Below, in pieces: positions 55,472 to 64,000 of a stretch of DNA of 64,000 nucleotides (position 1 is the first letter of the stretch; each line of letters starts with the position of its first letter). The notes below the pieces were generated by a model. The model was given only the letters and a program-made list of their open reading frames with translations. It was not told where the DNA came from and searched no databases. Position numbers and translations under genes: made by a program. Location of the stretch: the NCBI RefSeq assembly GCF_014647055.1, contig NZ_BMOL01000017.1, positions 1 through 64,000 of the forward strand. Reading direction: 5' to 3'. The stretch comes from Deinococcus aerolatus. Its GTDB lineage: Bacteria; Deinococcota; Deinococci; Deinococcales; Deinococcaceae.

Positions 55472-56742
55472 CGCACCTGCTCCGAAGTACCACAGGCCGC
55501 AACACCCTCTTGATAGGTGCTGGGCTCACCTTTAAGCTTGCCATGCAGGCATTGAGTTTTGCAATCATTGCACCTACCCTTGGGAGCGCTAACTTTGGGC
55601 TCTATGCCAGTTTCCTCGCTATAAGTAACGTGGTCGGCCCGTTCGTTGATATGGGCACCTACGGCCTTGTCGTTCGGGACATGAACCGTGGTATCAGTGC
55701 ACGTCAAGCCATCAGCAGCAACGTCGTACTTACCGTACTACTGGCTCCAGCAGGTCTGCTAATTTTCGCCCTCATCGCATGGGTGACCATTCCTGATGTT
55801 CCCATTTGGTCTGGAATCACGATTGCTGCAGGTATGATGCTCGGCCTGAAAATGTATAACCTTGCCCGCGCTATCTTTATAGGCGCGGGAACCGTTTGGA
55901 AGGTATCTGTACTTGAGGTCAATCTGGCGCTGTTTCAGCTGGTAGCGGCGTTGGCCTTGAGATATCTGGCTGGAACTTTCAACATGTGGGCGACGCTGGT
56001 GTTCATTCAGAACGCCCTCATTGGGCTGGTCGCCGTAGTGTGGTTGACGCGCCTCTACGGCCTCCCGCACCCGCACTTAAGCGGAGTGCCAATTATTTCT
56101 CGTGTCAGGGAAGGCTTGCATTTTGCCGTGTCCGGCGCGGCGGGCACGTTAGGAAGCGAGGCTGACAAAATGCTTTTGCCGAGGCTTGCTGGCCTTGAAT
56201 CAACCGGTTTGTATGGCGCTGCACAGCGCATCATCGCTGTCAGCGCTGTTCCCATTACTGCTCTTAGCACCTCCGTCTACAGCCGCTACTTCAGCGCGGC
56301 CGAGGCAGGTGGGGGGTATGCTGCATCACGTTGCGTTGCCAACCGGATTGCTCTGCCCATCCTTGCATATAGCGCCACTGTAGCCGCTGTACTGTGGCTC
56401 GTAGCGCCCTACGCGCTTCTGCTGTTTGGTCCGAGCTACAGCGGTATCGAGACAGCTATCCGACTGCTTGCCGTCCTGAGCATCATCCTTGCGCTTCAGC
56501 TTCCGTTCGGGGATGCGCTCACGGGTAGTGGGAACCAACATATCCGCACACGCTATCAAATCGGAGCGCTTGTGCTGAATTTGCTGTTAAATCTGCTGCT
56601 CGTCCCGTTGATCGGCTGGCTGGGTGCGGTATACGCCGCCCTTATCAGCCAAACATTATTTCTAGCAGCTCTGTTTTTCCATCATGATCGAAAGGAGGAT
56701 GGCCATGGCAACCCCACGCCCCCGCGTTCTTCAGATCTGTGA
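55468..56742 (+). CDS. wzx: Polysaccharide flippase (Wzx type)
   Basis: The 424-residue protein has about 12 transmembrane helices and typical MATE/MviN-like start (LIGAGLTFKLAMQALSFAII, GSANFGLYASFLAISNVVGP). AAQRIIAVSAVPITALSTSV is the middle motif. It flips lipid-linked repeats. GTG start overlaps wzy (GTGA). Its 3-prime end overlaps the next glycosyltransferase start. Confidence 0.8.
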   Translation: MTHLLRSTTGRNTLLIGAGLTFKLAMQALSFAIIAPTLGSANFGLYASFLAISNVVGPFVDMGTYGLVVRDMNRGISARQAISSNVVLTVLLAPAGLLIFALIAWVTIPDVPIWSGITIAAGMMLGLKMYNLARAIFIGAGTVWKVSVLEVNLALFQLVAALALRYLAGTFNMWATLVFIQNALIGLVAVVWLTRLYGLPHPHLSGVPIISRVREGLHFAVSGAAGTLGSEADKMLLPRLAGLESTGLYGAAQRIIAVSAVPITALSTSVYSRYFSAAEAGGGYAASRCVANRIALPILAYSATVAAVLWLVAPYALLLFGPSYSGIETAIRLLAVLSIILALQLPFGDALTGSGNQHIRTRYQIGALVLNLLLNLLLVPLIGWLGAVYAALISQTLFLAALFFHHDRKEDGHGNPTPPRSSDL

Positions 56743-57838
56743 CTACCATGGACCTTACAAGGGAAACTTCCTGCCGTCTCTTGAAGCGGCGAGAGCCGAG
56801 CTAGAGGCGCTCGGAGGCGTCCAAGTCGTGGCTTTCACCGACGTGGCGCAACGTACCGGCTGGTTCGATGACTTCGCTAGAGAGAATACGGTTGCACTTA
56901 TGCCGCAAGGAGCCTCATTACTCCAGCAAGTGAATGCCATCGCACGCCTCGTTGAGCAGCACCGCATTAACATCATCCACAGCCACTTCAGCAAGTATGA
57001 CCTAGCCTGCGTCGCAGCCGCCCAACTGGCGCGCGTCCGCAGTCGTCAGGTCGAGGTGCTGTGGCACGTTCACAGTCCCAGTTCAAGGAAGGCCGGAATA
57101 TCCGCAAGCCTTAAGGATCTGTTTCGGTGGCGCCTGCTGGGCAGGTACCCCCGCACTGTACATGTCTCACGTGGAGGTCAGCTCACCATGACTGAACGGG
57201 GGCTGCAACAGAGACGGTCGGTGGTACTTGAAAACGGTATTAACCCAGAGCGGTTTTCATCCGATGAACTTCTACCTTGGCCAGCCGATCAAGTCAGAAG
57301 TTTTTTGACGTTTGGTTGGGCCCCCCAAGTCAAAGGAATTGACGTAATATTGGACGCTGCCGAGCAACTTGCTGCGCGCCGAGATGATTTCGTAGTGAGA
57401 CTGGTCGGGCGTGAGCCACTGAAACAGCTCACGTTAGTGAGGTATGGCCACACGCCACCTCGATGGCTGATAGTTCAAGAGCCACAAGAGAAGGTCGAAG
57501 ACCTGTACCGCAGTTCCTACGCGTTCATTAGTGCGAGCCGCCAAGAAGGCTTTCCATACTCGGTCGCGGAAGCGATGGTCCTCGGTCTCCCAGTCTTGTC
57601 CAGCGATATTCGAGGCCTGGAGTGGGCGAAGGAGAGCCGTGGTGTTTCTTTCTTTACAAATGAAAAGTCAAACCAATTGGCGGCTTTAATGGAGATCACA
57701 CTCAATCAAGACGAAGTGACTTACTTGATCCTAGGTAAATGTAATAGAGATCTTATCTATGAGAAATATACAATGAGTAGATGGGTAAATAAATTGATGA
57801 CTGTATATAATCAGATATTACATTCTAATAAATCTTAG
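56705..57838 (+). CDS. Glycosyltransferase, GT4 family
   Basis: The 377-residue GT-B enzyme has PRVLQICDYHGPYKGNFLPS, HSHFSKYDLACVAAAQLARV, LENGINPERFSS, GWAPQVKGIDVILDAAEQLA and ASRQEGFPYSVAEAMVLGLP (donor site). An open frame starts at 56684, but the ATG at 56705 follows AAAGGAGGATGGCC and is preferred. It overlaps the wzx end by 38 bases. Confidence 0.85.
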   Translation: MATPRPRVLQICDYHGPYKGNFLPSLEAARAELEALGGVQVVAFTDVAQRTGWFDDFARENTVALMPQGASLLQQVNAIARLVEQHRINIIHSHFSKYDLACVAAAQLARVRSRQVEVLWHVHSPSSRKAGISASLKDLFRWRLLGRYPRTVHVSRGGQLTMTERGLQQRRSVVLENGINPERFSSDELLPWPADQVRSFLTFGWAPQVKGIDVILDAAEQLAARRDDFVVRLVGREPLKQLTLVRYGHTPPRWLIVQEPQEKVEDLYRSSYAFISASRQEGFPYSVAEAMVLGLPVLSSDIRGLEWAKESRGVSFFTNEKSNQLAALMEITLNQDEVTYLILGKCNRDLIYEKYTMSRWVNKLMTVYNQILHSNKS

Positions 57839-57857
57839 TCTCAGAAGGAGTGTACCG

Positions 57858-59057
57858 TTGAACATTATTTATATCACCTCGTCGCTTCCTTACGGTCCTG
57901 GGGAAGCGTTTATTCTGCCCGAGTTAGCCGAGTTGTCTAAGAGAGGTCATCAAGTATGGGTTGTCCCGATGAATGGTAGGGGCGATTTACTGCATACAGG
58001 TGTACAGGACCTAATTCATCGTTGTCTGTCTGCCAAACTGCTGGATAGGCAAATCGCCTTCGGCGCTATTGCTGAATTTATCCGTGCTCCTCGAGTCTCT
58101 GTCGAAGCTATTTGTATGTTATGGACGCCGAAACTGCGACATCTGGGCAAGAACCTCAGTATAGTGCCTAAGGGCCTGTGGCTCGCTCGAGAAGCGAGGC
58201 GGTTAGACATCCACCACATTCATGTCCACTGGGCCGCAACGACCGCGAGCATGGGAATGGTGGCGAGCGAGATCTCAGGCGTTCCTTGGAGTTTTACAGC
58301 ACACCGTTGGGACATTGTAGAAAGCAATCTACTAGATCGCAAAGCGCGCCACGCTCAATTCGTTCGCTTCATCTCCAAGAATGGTCTGCACTTGGCACGA
58401 GCCCGAGGGTTGAGCGCGGATATCGATGCGATTGTACTTCATATGGGTGTCCGACTTCCGCTCAGCATAGCTCAAAAGACGCGAAGGAGTCCGAAAAAGC
58501 ATATTCTGTGTCCAGCTAACCTGATCGAAGTTAAGGGGCATCGATTTTTGTTGGATGCTATGGCCCGATTACCAGACGGTTCCAGTGAACTTTGGCTAGC
58601 TGGTCATGGCGTGCTAGAAAAAGAATTGCGCGAACAAGTCAAGCGCTTGGGCATTGAGAAACGGGTCCGGTTTCTAGGACAGCTTCCGCACCAAGAGTTG
58701 CTTGACTTATACCGCCGAGAGGAAGTTGATATTGTGGTCTTGCCCAGTCTAGACCTTGGTGACGGCCTCCATGAAGGTATTCCAGTCTCCCTTATTGAGG
58801 CGATGGGACAGCGCGTTCCTGTGGTTTCTACTTTGACTGGAGGAATTGCAGAGCTGTTGGGGGATGGCGCAGGCTTGCTCGTGCCCCCCGCTGATGTTGG
58901 GGCACTCGTCGATGCGCTCAAAGGATTGCTAGAGGATTCGGAGAAGCGGCGTACTATAGGGTGTGCGGGTTACAACCGCGTTCAAAGTAGGTTCTCAATC
59001 ACCTCTGTTACCGAACAGTTGGAGCAACAGTTTGCGAAGGAGCGTGTTCAAGCATGA
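57858..59057 (+). CDS. Glycosyltransferase, GT4 family
   Basis: The 399-residue enzyme starts at TTG 57858 behind AAGGAGTGTACCG (MNIIYITSSLPYGPGEAFIL). Landmarks: HIHVHWAATTASMGMVASEI, PWSFTAHRWDIVESN, and the donor-site LPSLDLGDGLHEGIPVSLIE with AMGQRVPVVST. Low-GC like its two upstream neighbours. Confidence 0.85.
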   Translation: MNIIYITSSLPYGPGEAFILPELAELSKRGHQVWVVPMNGRGDLLHTGVQDLIHRCLSAKLLDRQIAFGAIAEFIRAPRVSVEAICMLWTPKLRHLGKNLSIVPKGLWLAREARRLDIHHIHVHWAATTASMGMVASEISGVPWSFTAHRWDIVESNLLDRKARHAQFVRFISKNGLHLARARGLSADIDAIVLHMGVRLPLSIAQKTRRSPKKHILCPANLIEVKGHRFLLDAMARLPDGSSELWLAGHGVLEKELREQVKRLGIEKRVRFLGQLPHQELLDLYRREEVDIVVLPSLDLGDGLHEGIPVSLIEAMGQRVPVVSTLTGGIAELLGDGAGLLVPPADVGALVDALKGLLEDSEKRRTIGCAGYNRVQSRFSITSVTEQLEQQFAKERVQA

Positions 59058-60139
59058 AGGTCGTGACAGTTATCGGGGCACGTCCTCAATTTATCAAGGC
59101 TGCAGCCGTGTCGAGGGTGCTGCGTTCCGAAGCGCGGGTGTCGGAAGTGCTCGTGCATACGGGGCAGCACTATGACGAGAACATGAGTACCGTTTTCTTT
59201 GACCAACTCGGCATCCCTGCGCCAGAGCGGCACCTAAACATTGGTTCCGGCACTCATGGCTTACAGACTGGCCGCATGCTGGAGGCCGTAGAGCAGGTGC
59301 TGCTGCAAGAGCAACCCGATTGGCTGCTTGTCTATGGCGACACGAACTCGACATTGGCGGGGGCCTTGGCCGCCGCCAAGCTTCATGTGCCGGTCGCGCA
59401 CGTTGAGGCGGGCTTGCGGTCCTTCAACCGCCGGATGCCCGAGGAAATCAACCGTGTTTTGACTGACCACGCCTCGGATGTGCTATTCGCGCCGACCTCG
59501 GTCGCGGTGGAGAATCTGCGTCGTGAAGGAATTGCTGACGAGCGAATTGTTCAGGTAGGCGACGTCATGTATGACGCCGCGCTGTACTTCGGAAACAAGG
59601 CGGAACTGGAGAGCCGGGTATTGGAAACGTTGGATCTGCGCCCAGGTGCGTATGTCCTGGCAACGGTTCACCGGGCGGAAAACACCGACGCGCTGGAGCG
59701 TCTGCACGCCATCGTCGACGGCCTGATTGCCGTGGCGGCCGATATGCCGGTCGTGCTGCCACTGCATCCGCGGACGCGTGGTGTGCTAGAGCGTGCAGGA
59801 ATGCTGGAACGCGCGAGCCAATGTATGTACCTGATCCCACCTGTGGGCTACCTCGACATGATCAAACTCGAGAAGAATGCCTGTCTGATCGCGACGGACT
59901 CGGGCGGCGTTCAAAAAGAAGCTTACTTTTATGGCGTACCCTGCGTGACGTTTCGTGACGAAACCGAGTGGGTCGAACTCGTAGAAACTGGCTGGAACCG
60001 CCTCGTGGCACCCGTGAGTGCCCACAAGATTCGAGACGCCATCCTTTCGCAGCGGGGCACACAAGGTGCCGATCTTCAGCTCTACGGTGAGGGCGATGCG
60101 GGTCGGCGAATTACGAACGCTCTGATGGAGTGGAAGTGA
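59054..60139 (+). CDS. wbpI: UDP-N-acetylglucosamine 2-epimerase type (WbpI/WecB)
   Basis: The 361-residue enzyme starts MKVVTVIGARPQFIKAAAVS, then LVHTGQHYDENMSTVFFDQL, VYGDTNSTLAGALAAAKL, VAHVEAGLRSFNRRMPEEIN and IATDSGGVQKEAYFYGVPCV. These are the epimerase signatures. Given wbpA-B-D-E, the likely substrate is UDP-GlcNAc(3NAc)A, giving the manno form; plain UDP-GlcNAc (wecB) is the alternative. Composition returns to high GC from here. ATG overlaps the previous stop. Confidence 0.8.
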   Translation: MKVVTVIGARPQFIKAAAVSRVLRSEARVSEVLVHTGQHYDENMSTVFFDQLGIPAPERHLNIGSGTHGLQTGRMLEAVEQVLLQEQPDWLLVYGDTNSTLAGALAAAKLHVPVAHVEAGLRSFNRRMPEEINRVLTDHASDVLFAPTSVAVENLRREGIADERIVQVGDVMYDAALYFGNKAELESRVLETLDLRPGAYVLATVHRAENTDALERLHAIVDGLIAVAADMPVVLPLHPRTRGVLERAGMLERASQCMYLIPPVGYLDMIKLEKNACLIATDSGGVQKEAYFYGVPCVTFRDETEWVELVETGWNRLVAPVSAHKIRDAILSQRGTQGADLQLYGEGDAGRRITNALMEWK

Positions 60140-61395
60140 AGATCTTGTTGGTGAACCAATATGCCATTCCGCCTCAGCAGGCGGGACCTATGCGGCATTT
60201 TACGCTGGCACGTGAACTCGTACAATTGGGCCACGACGTGACGATCGTCGCTTCAAGCTTCGATCACGTGACCCGCCAGGAAACGCGGCTACGACCCCAT
60301 GAGAAACATCAAGTGGAGTTGATTGACGGTGTTCGGTTCCTCTGGTTGCGTACCCCACCATACTCCGGGAATGGGCTGGCCCGCATCTGGAACATGCTAG
60401 TCTTCACGGCTCGGGTATGGCAGGGTATGGGCGCTCAGAGTTTGGGCCGGCCCGACGTCATCATCGGCTCAAGCCCGCACCTCTTTGGTGCTCTTGGTGC
60501 TGAGATTCGCGCCCGACATCTACGGGTCCCCTTTGTTCTGGAAGTCCGTGACTTGTGGCCGCAGAGCTTGGTCGACCTGGCCAACATGTCAGAGCGCCAC
60601 CCCATCGTGCTCGCTCTTGAGGTTATAGAACGGTACCTGTATCGGCGAGCCCGGCGGATCATCGCTCTGCTGCCCGGTGCCAGCGAGCCTATGGTAGCTA
60701 AGGGCGCCAAACGAGCCAAGATTGTCTGGATACCGAATGGCGTGGACTTAGCGATATTGCCCGCTTCCAACGCATCGCCCCAGGGGGCCTTTACCTTGAT
60801 GTACGCTGGAACACACGGTCTGGCCAACGGGCTTGACCTTGTGCTGGATGGCGCCAAGCTGTTACTGCAGGACACCAGCTCACCGAAGGTGCGCTTCATC
60901 TTGCTGGGCGATGGTCCGAATAAAGCCCATCTGATGGAGCGCGTGAGGGCGGAAGGTCTGACCAACGTGGAATTTCTGGCGGCCGTACCGAAAAATCAGG
61001 TTTATGCGTTGCTGCAGCAGGCACACGGCTTCCTCTTGATCCTAAAGGACTCGCCGGTGTTTCGCTGGGGGGTGAGTCCAAACAAACTTTTCGATTACTT
61101 CGCGATGGGCCGTCCCGTCCTGTTCGGCGTCAACACACCGTACAATCCAGTCGCCGAGTCGGGCGCCGGGCTAACCTTTGCCCCAGGCGACCCGGCTGCC
61201 TTCGTGGCAGCCGTCAAGGAACTGGCAAGCCGCAGCGTTGCGGAGCGGACCGCGATGGGTGAAGCCGGGCAGAAGCATGTCCGTGAGCACTACGACTTTC
61301 AGCGTTTGGCACTCAAATTGGAGGCGACCCTTCAAGATGTGCTGCGTGGCGAGGGGACAGCCGACGTAAGTCAGCATGGGTCGAGCAAAACATAA
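60136..61395 (+). CDS. Glycosyltransferase, WbuB-like (GT4)
   Basis: The 419-residue enzyme starts MKILLVNQYAIPPQQAGPMR, with RHFTLARELVQLGHDVTIVA, VLEVRDLWPQSLVDL, WIPNGVDLAILPAS and SPNKLFDYFAMGRPVLFGVN. These match the WbuB (L-fucosamine transferase) subgroup. A GTG at 60136 overlaps the wbpI stop (GTGA) and follows TGGAGTGGAA; GTG 60130 is also in frame. Confidence 0.85.
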   Translation: MKILLVNQYAIPPQQAGPMRHFTLARELVQLGHDVTIVASSFDHVTRQETRLRPHEKHQVELIDGVRFLWLRTPPYSGNGLARIWNMLVFTARVWQGMGAQSLGRPDVIIGSSPHLFGALGAEIRARHLRVPFVLEVRDLWPQSLVDLANMSERHPIVLALEVIERYLYRRARRIIALLPGASEPMVAKGAKRAKIVWIPNGVDLAILPASNASPQGAFTLMYAGTHGLANGLDLVLDGAKLLLQDTSSPKVRFILLGDGPNKAHLMERVRAEGLTNVEFLAAVPKNQVYALLQQAHGFLLILKDSPVFRWGVSPNKLFDYFAMGRPVLFGVNTPYNPVAESGAGLTFAPGDPAAFVAAVKELASRSVAERTAMGEAGQKHVREHYDFQRLALKLEATLQDVLRGEGTADVSQHGSSKT

Positions 61396-61520
61396 ATACG
61401 TTGTGGCGAAGCGCTTTCGGCCCCTGCCACTTGCCTATTGAAATTGCAAGGGTTTACAGCAAATGACAGAATAGTTGCGCCAGGAATTCAAGTGCAAACA
61501 ACTCCCGGATCAGAAACAGG

Positions 61521-62190
61521 CTATCCAAAATTCTTCCATGATGGCGCTTCTTTTCTGTCAAATGCTCTATAAGCGTCCGGACAGCCGACCACATTGATGC
61601 CCATGCAGGTCGGGACGGTTGAAACGGTGATGTTGGGTTCAATGATCTGGGTCCCGTACATCAGCGTGGGGAGGATCCTGGCAAATAAGCCGATCACTGG
61701 CCCCGCCGGGGTGTTGCTCATGGTGAGCTTGACGCGGCCCGTGCGGGTGTAGCTGGCGCGGTGGTGGATGCCACGCCGGTAGTCGCTGCTCGTGATGTTG
61801 ATGACTACGCCGTCGCCAATGGCTGCGCCTTCTCCGGCGAGCTGCACGGCGTCATACGTGGCATCTGGCGTGCCGGTGATCGTCAGGCTGCCGCCCCGTT
61901 CCCGCAGGCGCCGGTGACGGTGTTGTGACCGTCTTGGCGTCGTCCAGCCACACCGTCCTCGCTCCACTGTTGAGCGCGGCCCGGAGCGTGGAATACCAGT
62001 GAGTGAGCACATCGCGGGTGCTGCCCCGGCCCAGTACAGGAGCGCCTACGGGCGCCTATGCGCCCCCTTGCCGCAGCAGACGGGTCAGCTCGCCTAGGGC
62101 GCTGCGCTTGGCTCCCCGGATGTCGTCTGGGGCAGCGGGCAGGTCGGCGGTGGTGTCGCTGATATAGTCAGGGTTAACGTGTGGGATCAG
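61521..62190 (-). pseudogene. Beta-helix-like protein, degenerate
   Basis: Pieces in more than one frame read DTTADLPAAPDDIRGAKRSA, then STRDVLTHWYSTLRAALNSG, then LTITGTPDATYDAVQLAGEG and IGDGVVINITSSDYRRGIHH. An in-frame TAG (near 62060) and a frame change near 61915 break the gene. The repeated Gly/Asn/Ile strands are typical of parallel beta-helix enzymes (polysaccharide lyase or surface-glycan type). It sits at the edge of the polysaccharide cluster. Confidence 0.5.
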
Positions 62191-63353
62191 GCCTTAGTAA
62201 GCTTTTTGCCCAACCGCATTGCGGGGCGCTCAACGTATTCGTGGAAGACATGGCCTAGTCCCAGAGTTAGCACAACAACGATCAACGCAATGGACCAAGC
62301 TGGTATCAGGCCATGCAACAGATGAAACATCGTCAAGATGACCAGTACGTGCAGCAGATACACCGAATATGAGATGCGGCCCAGCCAGAGGGCAAAGGGG
62401 CGCGTCAGCAAATGTGAAATGCGTGAACTAGTTAGGCTAATGGCCATAATTGTGATTGATCCAACCGTAATAATGGTGTCCGCAGTGAACGTGTATGGGA
62501 AGGTCAAAATGCGTGTGCCGCTGTACAACAGTATGCCCAGGACAAAAAACAGTACCCGTTGTGGCCGGGGCCGCGCTGCCACCCATGTCCCTACCTCCGA
62601 CTGGAACCGAGCGAGCGCGGCCCCGGCAATAAAGCAACCTGTGTAGATGATGGTCAGGTCCAGATCACCGGTGGACCCAAACATCTCCTCTGCCACGAAA
62701 CGAAGGCCCAGCCCACCAATCATCAGGGCTAAGGTGGCAGCCAGCAGCAACCAGACTGACTGACGCTGAACGAACCAGCCCAGAAGTGGATAGACCAGAC
62801 TGACACGCATCTCAATTATCAGTGACCAGAACACTGGGGCCAACAGGGCAGCATCGAACACACCAATCAGCAGGAGGTGTCCCATAATGTTCCCCATGTC
62901 GATGCTTTGCCAAGGGGAGTTAAACCATGTACTCAAATCCGGCTGCTGCGCGTGCGGGATTACAGCCACAAGCCCCAGGGCCAGCAAGACGGTTGCCAAG
63001 TAGGGTAGGTAAATTCGGCAGATGCGCTTGATCAGGTATCGCGGATAGGGCTGGACGCGGTTCTTACGGAAGGGAAGGTACAACACAAACCCCGACAGGC
63101 AGAAAAACAAGACCACCGCCTCGTGGGCCGCGATAAACAGGTTCAAAGGGGTCTTCTGTATGAATATAATAGCCTGATGTGTCGCCAGATATGGGCCTGT
63201 CTCCACCCTGAACACATTGGTCAAATGTCCGAATACTACTGCTAACGCTGCTAGACCGCGCAGGCTATCCAGTTGTTCAAAGCGTTGTTGAGTAGTATCT
63301 GCTGTCGGAGCTATCCGAGCGCGGCCCTGCGGGATATTTTGTGTGGTCGTCAT
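62187..63353 (-). CDS. Membrane acyltransferase (OafA/YrhL family)
   Basis: The 388-residue acyltransferase-3 protein has about ten transmembrane helices. FEQLDSLRGLAALAVVFGHL carries the family Arg and His, followed by VLFFCLSGFVLYLPFRKNRV and RISYSVYLLHVLVILTMFHL. It probably O-acetylates the polysaccharide. No ribosome binding site is seen, but TATGAT ends eight bases before the ATG, so the mRNA is probably leaderless. Confidence 0.8.
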   Translation of the reverse strand: MTTTQNIPQGRARIAPTADTTQQRFEQLDSLRGLAALAVVFGHLTNVFRVETGPYLATHQAIIFIQKTPLNLFIAAHEAVVLFFCLSGFVLYLPFRKNRVQPYPRYLIKRICRIYLPYLATVLLALGLVAVIPHAQQPDLSTWFNSPWQSIDMGNIMGHLLLIGVFDAALLAPVFWSLIIEMRVSLVYPLLGWFVQRQSVWLLLAATLALMIGGLGLRFVAEEMFGSTGDLDLTIIYTGCFIAGAALARFQSEVGTWVAARPRPQRVLFFVLGILLYSGTRILTFPYTFTADTIITVGSITIMAISLTSSRISHLLTRPFALWLGRISYSVYLLHVLVILTMFHLLHGLIPAWSIALIVVVLTLGLGHVFHEYVERPAMRLGKKLTKA

Positions 63354-63506
63354 GTCGGATGATCATAAATCACATGGGCAGTTAGGAATCTGTTTAGACC
63401 ATTTGACGGAAAAGGTGCTGCATACTGAGTAAACTGACTACCCCTTGTCTGGACTTTGGCCATTGACAGGGGGAGCGGCATGCCGCTCCCCCTGTCAGAC
63501 TTGAGC

Positions 63507-63860
63507 ATGACACTGCTGCCGAACTGGTTCACTAGAGTCCTGCAAGGATTCGCCCCGCTCTTCTCGGCACGGGTTTGGCCGCAGGTTCAACTCTTGGTGA
63601 TTGGGGCAATCTTGTCGCCTGGGAAGCGGACGGTGACCGCCGCTCTCCGGGTCCTCGGATTGGCAGACGATCCCAGGTTTGGTACGTTTCACCGCCTGTT
63701 GAATCGGGCGCGCTGGTCCAGTCTTCAGGCCAGTCGGGTGCTGCTCAGCCTGCTCCTGACCACCTTTGTGCCCTCTGGACCGCTGGTGCTCGGCCTGGAC
63801 GACACCATCGAACGACGATCCGGCAAAAAGATTAGCGCCCGAGGCATCTATCGCGATCCG
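63507..63860 (+). pseudogene. IS701-like transposase, N-terminal part
   Basis: The frame reads WPQVQLLVIGAILSPGKRTV, then FHRLLNRARWSSLQASRVLL, VLGLDDTIERRSGKKISARG and GIYRDPVRST. The sequence then diverges abruptly near 63850, where the opposite strand becomes IS630-like. About two thirds of the gene is lost. Confidence 0.65.
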
Positions 63861-64000
63861 GTGCGGTCCACCACACCCAGGGTCACCAGACGATCGGCCA
63901 GCAGTTGCATCGTCCATTTCTCCCGGCCTTCAGGACTCGAGCACACTTCGGCGATCAAGATCGCCGTTTGTTGCGCGTTCAGTTTGGGCGGTCGTTTGGG
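63861..64000 (-). pseudogene. IS630 transposase fragment (at window edge)
   Basis: On the minus strand the edge reads KRPPKLNAQQTAILIAEVCS and then PEGREKWTMQLLADRLVTLG, the helix-turn-helix region of an IS630 transposase. It continues to the IS701-like break near 63850. It differs from the IS630 at 13961-15073. The rest lies beyond the window. Confidence 0.65.

Overview
The window is GC-rich accessory DNA that looks like part of a Deinococcus (Deinococcota) megaplasmid. The evidence is two plasmid-type RPA-family replication initiators each next to its own iteron array, many insertion sequences in all states of decay (IS4, IS630, IS3, IS200/IS605, an IS701-like end), DUF305, YHYH and Excalibur-domain secreted proteins, and start signals that often consist of a -10 box directly upstream of the start codon (leaderless style). 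The genus is inferred from gene content; I had no database.

Layout. 0-2.7 kb: end of a response-regulator gene, a DUF305 protein, replication initiator 1 and its ten-copy iteron array. 2.8-4.1 kb: an intact IS4-type element with a perfect 9-bp target duplication. 4.1-8.8 kb: a c-di-GMP gene pair (HD-GYP then GGDEF, overlapping) and two small secreted or zinc-ribbon genes. 9.5-14 kb: an ABC importer plus acetamidase/formamidase operon. 14-15 kb: a decayed IS630. 15-21 kb: a sensor kinase, an anchored alpha/beta hydrolase, and a secreted metalloprotease divergent from a chagasin-like inhibitor, each followed by a copy of a ~100-bp repeat. 21-24 kb: a graveyard of pseudogenes (YHYH protein, TnpB, tyrosine recombinase) around a coiled-coil gene. 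24-28 kb: a DNA-binding-like gene, two convergent genes of replication-relaxation type, and a full tnpB element with identical end hairpins.

29.5-32 kb: an operon led by an HTH protein whose coding sequence contains an AT-rich cluster of TACACC/GGTGTA repeats and a 16-bp perfect inverted repeat, which resembles an origin inside an initiator gene. 32.3-38.2 kb: an XRE-type regulator divergent from a two-gene AddAB-like helicase-nuclease operon, with a 15-bp perfect inverted repeat lying over a good sigma70-type promoter. 39.1-40.8 kb: replication initiator 2 with six iterons.

40.9-63.4 kb: a polysaccharide locus. rfbB-A-C-D make dTDP-L-rhamnose on the minus strand. After a truncated parB and IS3 debris, the plus strand carries an initiating sugar transferase, wbpA-B-D-E and a wecB/wbpI epimerase (predicted UDP-ManNAc(3NAc)A synthesis), glycosyltransferases, Wzy- and Wzx-like proteins, and an acyltransferase on the other strand. 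The glycosyltransferase-wzy-wzx block (about 52.75-59.05 kb) is visibly AT-richer than its flanks and looks like a swapped specificity cassette. The window ends in a junction of two broken transposase genes.
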